Positions 36,127-45,123 of a stretch of DNA of 64,000 bases are shown here, in pieces. Made by a program: the position numbers and the translations under genes. The notes under the pieces are model-generated. The model worked only from the letters and a program-made list of their open reading frames with translations. It did no database searches and had not been told where the DNA came from. The number at the start of each line of letters is the position of its first letter. The first letter of the stretch is position 1. Source of the stretch: Rhodococcus sp. B7740 (lineage in GTDB: Bacteria; Actinomycetota; Actinomycetes; Mycobacteriales; Mycobacteriaceae); assembly GCF_000954115.1 (NCBI RefSeq), contig NZ_CP010797.1, positions 2,294,001-2,358,000 of the forward strand. Direction: 5' to 3'.

Positions 36127-37230
36127 ATGTCGGGTAACGAACACGATCAAGGGCCACGAGCAGGACCACCTGAAATTGCCGAGGCGGTCTCGGTCCTGCT
36201 GATCGCCGACCCCGGCAAACCCACTGCTCTCGCTCACAAGCTCGCAAAAAAGCTGCCGGAACGCCTGCGACACCGAGACCGCAACGAGCGCCGATGGACT
36301 GTGTCCGTGCGCAGCGAGCCGTACCTCTCCGATGAGCAGGCCGACTTCGCAGACGCCATCGACGCAGTCGAACCGTCTTCGGAGAACGACGATGTCGTCG
36401 TCTACCTCACTGATCTACCGCGGCGCGACGACACCGTGCCGGTGGTCGCCGACGTCAGCGCCGCACATCTGTTCGCGCTCGTCTCCATCGCCGCCGTCGG
36501 CGGGATTCGCATCGAGGACCGGGTGCGTGCCGTCGCCGAACTCGCGATCGCGTTCGTCCTCGGTGAACCGACACTCGCGCCGGCCGGTGCGCAGCGGCGA
36601 TTTCCCTCCCAGCAGATCGACAGCGGTACGCGATATTTCGCTCCCCGGGGTCTGCGACGGCTGCGGTTGCTGTCGGGCATGGTGCGTGCGAACCGGCCGT
36701 GGCGGCTGGTCACCGGGCTGTCGAAGGTACTTGTCGGCGCATTCGCCACCGGTGCGTTCGCCTTGGCGACGAACACGATCTGGCAGTTCGCCGACACGAT
36801 GGGTCCATGGCGCATGAGCGCAGCAACCTCGCTGTCGATCACGGCCATGGTTCTGTGGCTGGTCCTCGATCACCAGTTGTGGGAGCGGCCCACATCGCCG
36901 AACGAGCGCGAGCGATCCGTGCTGTACAACACCGCCACCGTCGTCACCCTGGTCATCGGTGTCCTCGTTCTCCACGTGGCCTTGTTCGGGTTGCTTCTGC
37001 TCACCGCGTCGATCGCGTTACCCCCTCCGCTGCTGTCCAGCACGCTCGGCCATGCGGTGAGCTTTTCCGACTACCTCACGCTCGCCTGGCTGCTGGCATC
37101 GATCGCCACCCTCGGCGGTGCACTCGGTTCAGGACTCGAGGACGACACCGCCGTCACCGACGCCGCCTACGGGATCCGGCAACGACAACGCATCGAGCAG
37201 ACACAGAAACGCTCGACCAAGGCGCAATGA
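36127..37230 (+). CDS. Multi-pass membrane protein of unknown function
   Basis: A 367-residue protein from ATG 36127. The N-terminal 190 residues are soluble and look like an alpha/beta domain (AVSVLLIADPGKPTALAHKL; NDDVVVYLTDLPRR). The C-terminal part has about four transmembrane helices (about 200-345) and ends in a short charged cytoplasmic tail. I do not recognise the family. The frame is open to 36022, but no start there is better. It stands alone, with a gene-poor region after it. A sensor or transport-associated role would be guesswork. Confidence 0.75.
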   Translation: MSGNEHDQGPRAGPPEIAEAVSVLLIADPGKPTALAHKLAKKLPERLRHRDRNERRWTVSVRSEPYLSDEQADFADAIDAVEPSSENDDVVVYLTDLPRRDDTVPVVADVSAAHLFALVSIAAVGGIRIEDRVRAVAELAIAFVLGEPTLAPAGAQRRFPSQQIDSGTRYFAPRGLRRLRLLSGMVRANRPWRLVTGLSKVLVGAFATGAFALATNTIWQFADTMGPWRMSAATSLSITAMVLWLVLDHQLWERPTSPNERERSVLYNTATVVTLVIGVLVLHVALFGLLLLTASIALPPPLLSSTLGHAVSFSDYLTLAWLLASIATLGGALGSGLEDDTAVTDAAYGIRQRQRIEQTQKRSTKAQ

Positions 37231-37744
37231 CAGTCCATCGGCGACCTTGGCTGTACTGCAGGTAACGCCCGACGCGATACACAAGCATCACCTAGCCCGG
37301 GCCGCATTCACGCCGCGAACGGCACTACCGCACCGTCTTGCTGAGTTGACAGAACTGCCGCAAAATGCAATTCAAGTGGGCAACTTTCGAGAATGCTTCG
37401 TCAGGGCGTAGCTCTTGGGCACTTGGGCCGACATACATGCGAAACCTGTTTCGATACAACCGCTTCTATGACCGGCCCGAGATGTCGCAGGTGTCGACGA
37501 GGTCTGTCAGATCAAGTTGTGACAGCCTCGTGACATCGAGCCTCACGCGAAGACGACGATTGAACACATAAACCAGCCCTGAACTGCACGTATGCCAAAA
37601 TTCGGTGCCGAATGAAGAAGGCTTCCGCGCGGATCTGAATCCGCTGCCTCCGTTGTCCACTCAGATCCATGGTCGGCCACTGAGGTCCACGGAACCACCC
37701 AAAAACCGCTGTCCCGGGCCAAGATTCTGGATCCATATGGACTC

Positions 37745-37792
37745 TGGTGCCCCCAGTCGGACTCGAACCGACACTGTGCGGATTTTAAGTCC
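37745..37792 (-). other. tRNA 3'-half fragment (attachment-core-like)
   Basis: On the minus strand the sequence has an anticodon-type stem-loop (GGACTTAAAATCC, loop CTTAAAA, anticodon TAA if real), a perfect T-arm (GTGTCGGTTCGAGTCCGAC) and the acceptor end TGGGGGCACCA. The matching 5' half, which should begin with GCCCCC, is absent upstream, so it cannot fold as a full tRNA. Integrative elements often carry such 3' halves as crossover sites. Confidence 0.65.
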
Positions 37793-38271
37793 CTGGAAGT
37801 GGATTCACCTGGACTACTTTGGACTCGATATTTGTTTATTTGCAACACTTTTCGTACATCACCGTCTTAACCGGTCCATGCACGACCGTACCGACTTGTG
37901 ACACTCTCGTGACACCGAGCTACCTCCGGTGCTCCGGCACCGGACAGTCGTGATCAGCCGCGGACGACTATGGTTTCGGGTGGACGAGCGCGCCAGCCCG
38001 CATCGGCACTCTGTGCGGACTCGTGACAACGAGACTCATTCGTCGCAAGCCGACATCGCCCTGGAGTCGGTAGGCAAGTGCATCTATGTGACCCCACCGC
38101 ACTTCGGCGTCGAGCAGGCAAGTTTCGTCACTGTCGTTGTACGACCGGGATTTCGCTGACCGGCTGACCGGCTGCCTGCTTGGTCCATCTTGGATTAACG
38201 GAGCCGGACGAGATGGCCGTCGCAGTGATACGCAGTGACGCCACCCAGCTCGAGGCCGGGAGTTCGCTGCC

Positions 38272-38302
38272 GCGATGATGCCGGCGATGCCGGCGATGCC
38301 GA
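38272..38302. repeat. Short GATGCCGGC tandem repeat
   Basis: A nine-base unit, GATGCCGGC, repeats about three times in a row at the right end of copy A. The unit is absent from the matching place in copy B. Confidence 0.6.
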
Positions 38303-38598
38303 AAAACTACCAAGATCGGCAACAGACACGAAAGCGTCCACGACATCGTGCGGAAACGACAGTAACCGCACCGTCAATGCATGTTGACGAAACAGCTATC
38401 TGGTGGCTCAGGCACTTATCCGTGGTGGAGTCATCATGTCAGCCGTGTCTGCCCGGGTGAGCGTTTCACAGAATTCTGCAGGCCCTAAGCCGACGCACCG
38501 ATAGGTGGGTCGTCTTGCAGTGCGGATGGGCGCAGGATTACCCAATCCTCACCGCCATGACTGAGTCCTCATGGTGATCGGCGCGCCTTGACGAAGAG

Positions 38599-39891
38599 TC
38601 AGGACGAATGTAGTGCGTCGTCGCCCAACCAAGACTGAAGTACCAGAGCCTGTTCGATGTCGAACCTGTCCGCGCTGATGGGGCGGCCCAACATTTGCTC
38701 GGCGCTCTTGACCCGGTACTTGACGGTGTTGTAGTGCAAATGCAGAGCGAGCGCGGTGGCTTTGTGACTGGATCTGCAGTCGAAGTATGCGCGCAGTGTC
38801 TCTCGAAGTCGTTGTGCGGCTTCGGTGTTGTCGGCCAAACGCCCGAGGGTTGCCCTGATCCATTCGTGGGCACGAGCGATGTCGGAACCGACGATCGAGC
38901 TCATGGCCAGACCTGGGTCCCCGTAGTAGGTGATGGTCCGGCGGGCATCGTCGCCGAGTCGTGCAATCGACAGGGTGCGCTGCGCCTGCAGGTGTGAGCT
39001 TCTGAAACCCGCACTGCCGTATTGTGATGTCCCCAAGGCGACGCGGACATCGCCGAGGTCGACGGGCTCGAGGCCGTTGCGGACGGCGTCGATGGCCAGC
39101 CGGTCCGGTTTGTGGCCGAGCGGAATCCACACCCAGGCGCTCAGCCTGTCGGCGGCTACGAACAACGGATTCGGGCGACCTTCGACCGTCTCGCACATTT
39201 GCCTGGCCACGCGTTCCAGCTCCGGCAGAGCGTCCCGATCGGCATCCAGCTCCCTCATCCACACGATTGCTGCGCAATGGTGTTGTGCGAGTTCGTATCC
39301 GATCTGGCGGGTGAGGCGGCTCTCGTCCGACCGTTCACCGGTCGACAACAGCTCCCGTATTCGTGTTGCTCGGACGTTGTTCCGGTTGGCGAGCCACCGT
39401 TCGTGCTCGACCTGGTACGCGGTCACGACTCGTTCCGAGATCCAGTCGATGTACACGGAGCTGATCGAGAGTATTCGGTGCGACACCTGCAGTCCGACCA
39501 CAGGATCGATCGAAGACGCCTGAATTCTGGCGAACACTCGATCCAACAGAGTTGTCTGCCCGAGCCGGTATGCACGCACCAGGGCAGTCACCGGGATGCC
39601 GTTCTGTGCGAGTCTGCGGGCGTACTCCATCGCAGCGGAGGGTGCGTGGAGGTGGTCTGCGGTGATGCCGTGTTGCAGAACGTGAAAGACGGTGTCGACG
39701 TTGCCCTCGATGCTTGCACCGAGCAGTTCGGCCAACTGGCTGCCGGTGCCCAGCTCTGCTATTTCCCGCTCCAGGACTTGACGGATGTTTCGTGACTCCT
39801 CGACAAGGTGCGCACTCATCTCGGCGATGACGGTCGCGACAACAGCATCGACGGACGTGGTGGTACCGGCATCATGGAATGGCAAGCGCAC
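38599..39891 (-). CDS. PucR-family transcriptional regulator
   Basis: A 430-residue regulator with the C-terminal PucR helix-turn-helix (ATALALHLHYNTVKYRVKSA, then EQMLGRPI) and a central GGDEF-like/CdaR region. The N-terminal half is helical. It begins at GTG 39891 or a start further in and is divergent from the acyl-CoA synthetase operon at 40062-44730, which it probably controls. The same layout occurs at 1697-4601, though the two regulators are not close copies. Confidence 0.87.
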   Translation of the reverse strand: MRLPFHDAGTTTSVDAVVATVIAEMSAHLVEESRNIRQVLEREIAELGTGSQLAELLGASIEGNVDTVFHVLQHGITADHLHAPSAAMEYARRLAQNGIPVTALVRAYRLGQTTLLDRVFARIQASSIDPVVGLQVSHRILSISSVYIDWISERVVTAYQVEHERWLANRNNVRATRIRELLSTGERSDESRLTRQIGYELAQHHCAAIVWMRELDADRDALPELERVARQMCETVEGRPNPLFVAADRLSAWVWIPLGHKPDRLAIDAVRNGLEPVDLGDVRVALGTSQYGSAGFRSSHLQAQRTLSIARLGDDARRTITYYGDPGLAMSSIVGSDIARAHEWIRATLGRLADNTEAAQRLRETLRAYFDCRSSHKATALALHLHYNTVKYRVKSAEQMLGRPISADRFDIEQALVLQSWLGDDALHSS

Positions 39892-39892
39892 G

Positions 39893-39905
39893 ATATCGAC
39901 GATAT
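39893..39905. promoter_or_regulatory. ATATCG-A-CGATAT palindrome next to PucR gene
   Basis: A perfect 13-base palindrome at the start of the PucR gene, in the 170-bp divergent gap before the acyl-CoA synthetase. Candidate operator or promoter element; function inferred from position. Confidence 0.35.
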
Positions 39906-40061
39906 ACGGCCCTCCAGCCCTGGTTCGGCCGCTCTTTCTGATTCATCGTTTGTCTTCGCGAGACAACCCGGGCATCAAAGTTCATCACCGCAGGATATGG
40001 CCTGGGTCACAATGCGGTCCTAGCGTGGGTCGAACGTTCATCGCGACACAAAGGACTTCAC

Positions 40062-41540
40062 ATGCACCTTCCCGACCTGCCTGATCTTCGTGACGGAGCG
40101 GCCCCGAGCGCGCCTGCGCTCGCCGACGACAGAGTCGCCCTGACCAATGCGGAGTTCCGGGACGCTGTGCGCACCGCTGCGTCGGTGCTGTCGGGTCACG
40201 GCATCTCGCGCGGAGACGTCGTTGCGATCATGCTGCCGAACCAGGTCGAGTTCGTCGTCGCCCTGTTCGCTGCGTGGCGTCTGGGCGCAGCGGCAACACC
40301 GGTGAATCCGTCGTTGACCGCGCGGGAAATCGGATTTCAGCTCGACGATTGCGCAGCAGCTCTGGTCGTCACCGCTCCGGAACTGGCGTCCAAGACGCCC
40401 GACGATATCGCGCGGTTGACCGAACTGACAGAACAACCGGACGCGGCTCGGCACACCGACGACCCGGTCCAGACCACCCCAGGCGATCTCGCCCTGCTGA
40501 TCTACACCAGTGGTACGACGGGAAAGCCCAAGGGAGTCATGCTCGACCACGCCAACCTCAGTGCCATGACGGCCATGTCCATCGAGGCTTTCACCCTCGA
40601 CGCCGAGGTGCACAGCCTGCTGATCCTCCCGCTGTTCCACGTCAACGGCATTGTCGTCAGCATCCTTTCGCCCCTCGCCGCCGGAGGACGTGCAACGATC
40701 GCCGGCCGGTTCGACCCATCGAGTTTCTTCGACCGTGTCGAAGCTGCCCGGCCGACGTTCTTCTCGGGTGTGCCGGCCATCTTCGCAGTGCTCACGCACC
40801 TCCCGGAGACGGTCACGCCCGATACCAGCTCTCTGCGGTACGCCGTCTGCGGAGCGGCACCGGCGAGCCCGGCGCTGCTGGCTGCCTTCGAGGCCAGGTT
40901 CGGCGTACCGGTGGTCGAAGGCTACGGACTGTCCGAGGGCACTTGCGCCTCCACGGTCAACCCGCTCAACGGCACCCGCAAGCCGGGCACCGTCGGCCTC
41001 CCTCTACCCGGCCAGCGCATTCGTGTCGTCGATGAGAACGGTGCCACCATCGACGACGGCCGACCCGGAGAGGTTCTCGTGAAGGGAGCCAACGTGATGC
41101 GCGGCTACCTCGGACGACCCGACGAGACGGCGGCGACCGTTCAGGACGGCTGGTTGCGTACCGGCGACATCGGCCGAATCGACGAGGACGGATACCTGAC
41201 GCTGGTCGACCGCGCCAAAGACATGATCATCCGTAACGGCGAGAACATCTACCCCAAAGAAATCGAGAACATCGTCTACCAACTGGCGGGCGTCTACGAA
41301 GCAGCGGTGGTCGGGCAACCGCACGAGACGAGGGGCGAGGAGCCGGTGCTGTTCGTCTCGCTCACCGCCGACTCCAACGTCACCGAAGCCGAGATCGACG
41401 CTCACGTGAAAGAGTCGCTCTCCAAATACAAGTGGCCCGTCGACATCATCGTCGTCGACGAGGTGCCCAAGAATCCGGTCGGGAAGATCGACAAGCCCTC
41501 GCTGCGTCAGCGACTGGCCGCGCCCGTCCCCACCACGTAA
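40062..41540 (+). CDS. AMP-forming acyl-CoA synthetase
   Basis: A 492-residue ANL enzyme with LLIYTSGTTGKPKGVMLDH (P-loop), VEGYGLSEGTC, the hinge GWLRTGDIGRIDEDGYL, DMIIRNGENIYPKEIE and the C-terminal lysine motif PVGKIDKPSL. It is shorter than FadD long-chain enzymes, fitting medium-chain, aromatic or short acid activation. ATG 40062 follows AAAGGA. First gene of an operon with the DUF3556-like membrane protein and an FAD oxidoreductase; 32 bases separate it from the next gene. Confidence 0.92.
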   Translation: MHLPDLPDLRDGAAPSAPALADDRVALTNAEFRDAVRTAASVLSGHGISRGDVVAIMLPNQVEFVVALFAAWRLGAAATPVNPSLTAREIGFQLDDCAAALVVTAPELASKTPDDIARLTELTEQPDAARHTDDPVQTTPGDLALLIYTSGTTGKPKGVMLDHANLSAMTAMSIEAFTLDAEVHSLLILPLFHVNGIVVSILSPLAAGGRATIAGRFDPSSFFDRVEAARPTFFSGVPAIFAVLTHLPETVTPDTSSLRYAVCGAAPASPALLAAFEARFGVPVVEGYGLSEGTCASTVNPLNGTRKPGTVGLPLPGQRIRVVDENGATIDDGRPGEVLVKGANVMRGYLGRPDETAATVQDGWLRTGDIGRIDEDGYLTLVDRAKDMIIRNGENIYPKEIENIVYQLAGVYEAAVVGQPHETRGEEPVLFVSLTADSNVTEAEIDAHVKESLSKYKWPVDIIVVDEVPKNPVGKIDKPSLRQRLAAPVPTT

Positions 41541-41572
41541 ATCACCGTTCGACTTCTCCGGAAAGGACCACG

Positions 41573-43315
41573 ATGGGCCTGTTGTCTCCGACCCTGCCCG
41601 ACATCGACCTCGGACACTGGCGGCGTCTGCCGCAGCTCGAGCGACTGAAGCTGCAGGTCCAGCATTGGGGCGAGCACGGTTTCGGCACACCTGCCGGCGC
41701 GTATCTGTTCTACGTCGTCAAGATGATCGCGTACGTCACGATCCCCCTGTGGATCATCTCGTCGTCGACACCACAACTGGGTACCCTGTCCGAGATCGGG
41801 TCGTGGTGGACCGAGCCGATCGTTTTCCAGAAGTTCGTGCTGTTCACCGTCCTGTTCGAGGTGCTGGGATTCGGGTGCGGCTCGGGGCCGTTGACCATGC
41901 GCTTCTTTCCCCCGGTCGGCGGGTTCACCTACTGGCTACGGCCAGGGACGGTGCGGCTGGCACCGTGGCCGAACAAGGTCCCCCTCACCAACGGCGACAC
42001 CCGCACCATCGCCGATGTCGCCGCATACGTGGTGCTTCTCGGAGCACTGATCTGGGGTCTGGTCTCCGACGGCGTCCCCGGTGGAACAGGTGCAGCCGGG
42101 ATGCTCGACCCGGTGTTTCCGATCGCTGTGATCATCGCATTGGTCGTCGTCGGGTTACGAGACAAGACCATCTTTCTCGCGGCTCGCTCCGACCAGTACT
42201 TCGTGATGATCGTCGCCTTCTTGTTCCCCTTCGTCGACATGATCATCGCGCTCAAGCTCGTCATGCTCGCAATCTGGTGGGGTGCAGCGACATCCAAGCT
42301 GAATCATCACTTCCCCTTCGTGGTGGCAGTGATGATTTCCAACAGTCCGCTGCTGCCGAGCACGTGGCTCAAACGAAAGCTGTACCGCAACTTCCCCGAC
42401 GACATGCGTCCGTCGACGTTCGCGAAATTCGCTGCGCACCAAGGAACGGTGATCGAATACGTTCTGCCGGCCATCCTGATCTTCTCGATGAATTCGACGC
42501 TGACGACCGTGGTGCTGATCGGGATGACGATCTTCCACCTGTTCATCCTGTCGACCTTCCCGGCCGGGGTACCGCTGGAATGGAACCTGTTCGTCATCGG
42601 GGCAGCGTGGTTCCTCTTCGGCAACTACACCGGCAGCGAATACTCGCTGTGGAACGCCACCACCGTGTGGCCGTACGTGATCGTCGTAGCACTGATCGCG
42701 GGCATCGTCGTCGGAGGTACCAAGCCGCAGTGGATCTCGTTCCTCATGGGAATGCGGTACTACGCGGGGAACTGGGCCACCAACACCTGGATCATGCGGC
42801 CCGGCATCGAAGAACGACTGCAGGCAGAGATCACCAAATCGGCACCGATGACGAAATTTCAGCTGCTCAAGCTCTACGACGAAGACACTGCCGAGTTCAT
42901 GATGCAGAAGTTCAGTGCCTGGCGGTCCATGCACAGTCACGGCCGGGCACACATGGGCCTGATCTCGCGTGCTGTCGACAATCGCGAGGACTACGTCATC
43001 CGGGAGGGCGAGTTCATCGCCGGGGCAGTGCTGGGCTGGAATTTCGGCGAAGGGCACCTGCACAATCACCAGATGCTCGAGGCCTTGCACCGCAGGTGCC
43101 AGTTCGCCGACGGCGACATCCGAGTGGTCATGATCGAAGGACAACCGATGCACCGAGCAACCCAAAGCTACCGAATCGTCGACGCCGCAACCGGTCTCAT
43201 CGAGGAAGGGACGGTTGCAGTGGCGGACATGATCACCCGCCAGTCCTGGCTCGACGAGACCGGGTTCATTCCGGTCACCGTCACCGCACGGCCCGACACA
43301 GTGGGTCGACAGTGA
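41573..43315 (+). CDS. DUF3556-type transmembrane protein
   Basis: A 580-residue membrane protein with about eight hydrophobic segments between residues 45 and 395 (for example FVMIVAFLFPFVDMIIALKL) and a soluble C-terminal part of about 180 residues rich in charged and His residues (LLKLYDEDTAEFMMQKFSAW; GEGHLHNHQML). The overall pattern fits the DUF3556 family, which has no assigned function. ATG 41573 follows GAAAGGA. Its stop overlaps the GTG of the FAD oxidoreductase, so the two should be translated together. Position suggests a job in handling or transforming a membrane-embedded lipid or activated acid. Confidence 0.78.
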   Translation: MGLLSPTLPDIDLGHWRRLPQLERLKLQVQHWGEHGFGTPAGAYLFYVVKMIAYVTIPLWIISSSTPQLGTLSEIGSWWTEPIVFQKFVLFTVLFEVLGFGCGSGPLTMRFFPPVGGFTYWLRPGTVRLAPWPNKVPLTNGDTRTIADVAAYVVLLGALIWGLVSDGVPGGTGAAGMLDPVFPIAVIIALVVVGLRDKTIFLAARSDQYFVMIVAFLFPFVDMIIALKLVMLAIWWGAATSKLNHHFPFVVAVMISNSPLLPSTWLKRKLYRNFPDDMRPSTFAKFAAHQGTVIEYVLPAILIFSMNSTLTTVVLIGMTIFHLFILSTFPAGVPLEWNLFVIGAAWFLFGNYTGSEYSLWNATTVWPYVIVVALIAGIVVGGTKPQWISFLMGMRYYAGNWATNTWIMRPGIEERLQAEITKSAPMTKFQLLKLYDEDTAEFMMQKFSAWRSMHSHGRAHMGLISRAVDNREDYVIREGEFIAGAVLGWNFGEGHLHNHQMLEALHRRCQFADGDIRVVMIEGQPMHRATQSYRIVDAATGLIEEGTVAVADMITRQSWLDETGFIPVTVTARPDTVGRQ

Positions 43316-44730
43316 CGACAGCGACCGTCGTCGGATCCGGGCCGAACGGGCTCGCCGCGGCGGTGACCCTGGCGATGGCCGGAGTCGAGGTGACCGTCCT
43401 GGAAATGGCCGACAAGGTCGGCGGCGGTACCAGAACCTCCGAACTCACCTTGCCGGGTGTGCTGCACGACGACTGCTCTGCGGTGCACCCGGTGGGTGCA
43501 GCGTCGCCGTTCTTCAACAGCCTGAACCTCGCCGCCCACGGATTGACGTGGAAACATCCGGAGATCGCTGCGGTGCAACCCCTGGACAACGGCCGCGCCG
43601 GGGTGATCCACCGATCCGTCGCGGACACCGCGGCCGGACTCGGCATCGACGGCGCTGCCTGGCAGCGGTTCTTCGGACCCCTGTCGGACCGATTCGACGA
43701 TTTGACCACCGACTTCTTCCGGCCGCTCCTGCACGTGCCCCGTCACCCCATCACGTTGACCAAATTCGGCATCAATGCGCTGGCACCGGCGTCGCTGACC
43801 GCTCGGCGGTTCAAGACGCCGGAGGCACGCGCGGCGTTCTCCGGTGTCGCGGCCCACGCACTGTATCCACTGACGCGGCCGACCACCTCCGCTGTCGGGG
43901 TGATGATGATCGCTGCGGGACACAAATACGGGTGGCCGGTGGCCGAGGGCGGCTCCCGAGCGATCAGCGACGCGATGGTCTCGATACTGACCGAATACGG
44001 CGGAAAGATCGAGACCGGCGTCAGAGTGACTCGTCTTCAACAGATTCCACCGAGCGACATCGTGATGCTCGATCTGTCACCGACCGCGATCGCCGACATC
44101 GCCGGCGACGCGCTGCCCAAGCGAGTGGCCCGGCCCTACCGTCGATGGCGTTACGGGCCAGGAGCCTTCAAACTGGACCTCGCCGTCGACGACGGAATTC
44201 CATGGACCAACGAGAACGCCCGGCGCGCCGGAACAGTACACCTCGGTGGAACATTCGAGGAGGTGGCAGCTGCCGAACGCGATGTCCACCGAGGCATCAT
44301 GCCGCGACGGCCGTTCGTTCTGCTCGGCCAGCAGTATTTGGCCGACCCGAGCCGCTCTCGGGGAAATGTTCACCCGATCTGGACCTACGCCCACGTCCCC
44401 CACGGCTACACCGGTGATGCCAGCGAGGTGATCATCGACCAGATCGAACGTTTCGCACCCGGATTCCGCAAACGCATCGTGGGCCGCGCTGTTCGATCGA
44501 CAACCCAGATGCCCACCTACAACCCCAACTACGTCGGAGGCGACATCGTCACCGGCTCCAACGACCCCGGCCAGGTGGCGTTGCGCCCACGCATCAGCAT
44601 CGACCCGTATTGGACAGGCATCGATGGCGTCTACATCTGTTCGGCAGCTACACCTCCGGGAGGAGGCGTCCACGGAATGGGCGGATACAACGCAGCGCAG
44701 GTCGCGCTGCGTCGATCGAGAAGTCGCTAG
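43312..44730 (+). CDS. FAD-dependent oxidoreductase, phytoene-desaturase-like
   Basis: A 472-residue flavoprotein of the COG1233 (phytoene dehydrogenase-like) type. The N-terminal dinucleotide motif GSGPNGLAAAVTLAMAG is followed by EMADKVGGGTRTSEL, and the C-terminal FAD signature is present as YICSAATPPGGGVHGMGGYNAA. GTG 43312 overlaps the DUF3556 stop (GTGA). Enzymes of this type desaturate or oxidise hydrophobic chains. Third gene of the operon after an acyl-CoA synthetase and a membrane protein. It could be misread as a much longer frame from 41665; that frame shadows DUF3556. Confidence 0.88.
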   Translation: MTTATVVGSGPNGLAAAVTLAMAGVEVTVLEMADKVGGGTRTSELTLPGVLHDDCSAVHPVGAASPFFNSLNLAAHGLTWKHPEIAAVQPLDNGRAGVIHRSVADTAAGLGIDGAAWQRFFGPLSDRFDDLTTDFFRPLLHVPRHPITLTKFGINALAPASLTARRFKTPEARAAFSGVAAHALYPLTRPTTSAVGVMMIAAGHKYGWPVAEGGSRAISDAMVSILTEYGGKIETGVRVTRLQQIPPSDIVMLDLSPTAIADIAGDALPKRVARPYRRWRYGPGAFKLDLAVDDGIPWTNENARRAGTVHLGGTFEEVAAAERDVHRGIMPRRPFVLLGQQYLADPSRSRGNVHPIWTYAHVPHGYTGDASEVIIDQIERFAPGFRKRIVGRAVRSTTQMPTYNPNYVGGDIVTGSNDPGQVALRPRISIDPYWTGIDGVYICSAATPPGGGVHGMGGYNAAQVALRRSRSR

Positions 44731-44814
44731 AACGCCCGCCCCGCCCCGGTGGCCTCGACCGGTCGGGTCGGAACCCGATGCCCTGTCCACCACAACCCGC
44801 GGCGGAGTCCGAAC

Positions 44815-44949
44815 ATGAATGTGTACGGCCAGTTGACCCTGCTCCTGCTCTTCATGCTGTCCCCGATTCTGATTCCCGGTGTGGTTCACGTGATCGGGAA
44901 GATCACCGACGCTCTCGAACACAGAGCTCACAGGCGACGAGCCGACTAG
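44815..44949 (+). CDS. Small single-pass membrane protein
   Basis: A 44-residue frame from ATG 44815 with GGAG at good spacing. It has one hydrophobic helix (LTLLLLFMLSPILIPGVVHV) and a basic tail (HRAHRRRAD). It lies 84 bases after the FAD oxidoreductase on the same strand and may be the last gene of that operon. Unknown family. Confidence 0.55.
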   Translation: MNVYGQLTLLLLFMLSPILIPGVVHVIGKITDALEHRAHRRRAD

Positions 44950-45123
44950 AGGGCGCAGGTGGGTCGCACCGCCGAGGTTGTTCATCGACGTCTCGTCGAC
45001 GAACTCGAGGCTTTGGCGCGGTGGCTCCCCGAATGCACCGGCAGTCAACAGCTTTCGGGACGCGCAGGATCGTCGAGGACGGTATCGGCCTCCGAGCACG
45101 ATCGCCGTAGCGAAGCCGCACGA

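Larger units (their letters stand above)
37490..38360. repeat. Long direct repeat with tRNA-like core, copy A
   Basis: The region matches 58970-59715 in the same orientation with frequent identical blocks. The distance from the tRNA-like core to the block CTGTGCGGACTCGTGACAAC is 266 bp in both copies. Homology covers about 255 bp to the left of the core and resumes up to a GACACGA/CGACATCG/CGGAAACGA block at the right end, with about 140 bp extra in this copy. TTGTGACA and CTCGTGACA motifs recur on both sides of the core. There is no integrase or other gene inside; together with flanks, 37231-38598 appears to hold no protein gene. Confidence 0.75.

Noticed and set aside
37745..37792. Functional tRNA gene
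   Set aside because: Only the anticodon-type loop, T-arm and acceptor end are present; no 5' acceptor strand or D-arm can be placed upstream.
38272..38302. CRISPR-like or functional repeat array
   Set aside because: Only about three nine-base units without spacers; simple slippage repeat.
41665..44730. A 1021-codon frame
   Set aside because: The first 550 codons shadow the DUF3556-type gene with Arg/His-rich nonsense; the recognisable flavoprotein starts at GTG 43312.
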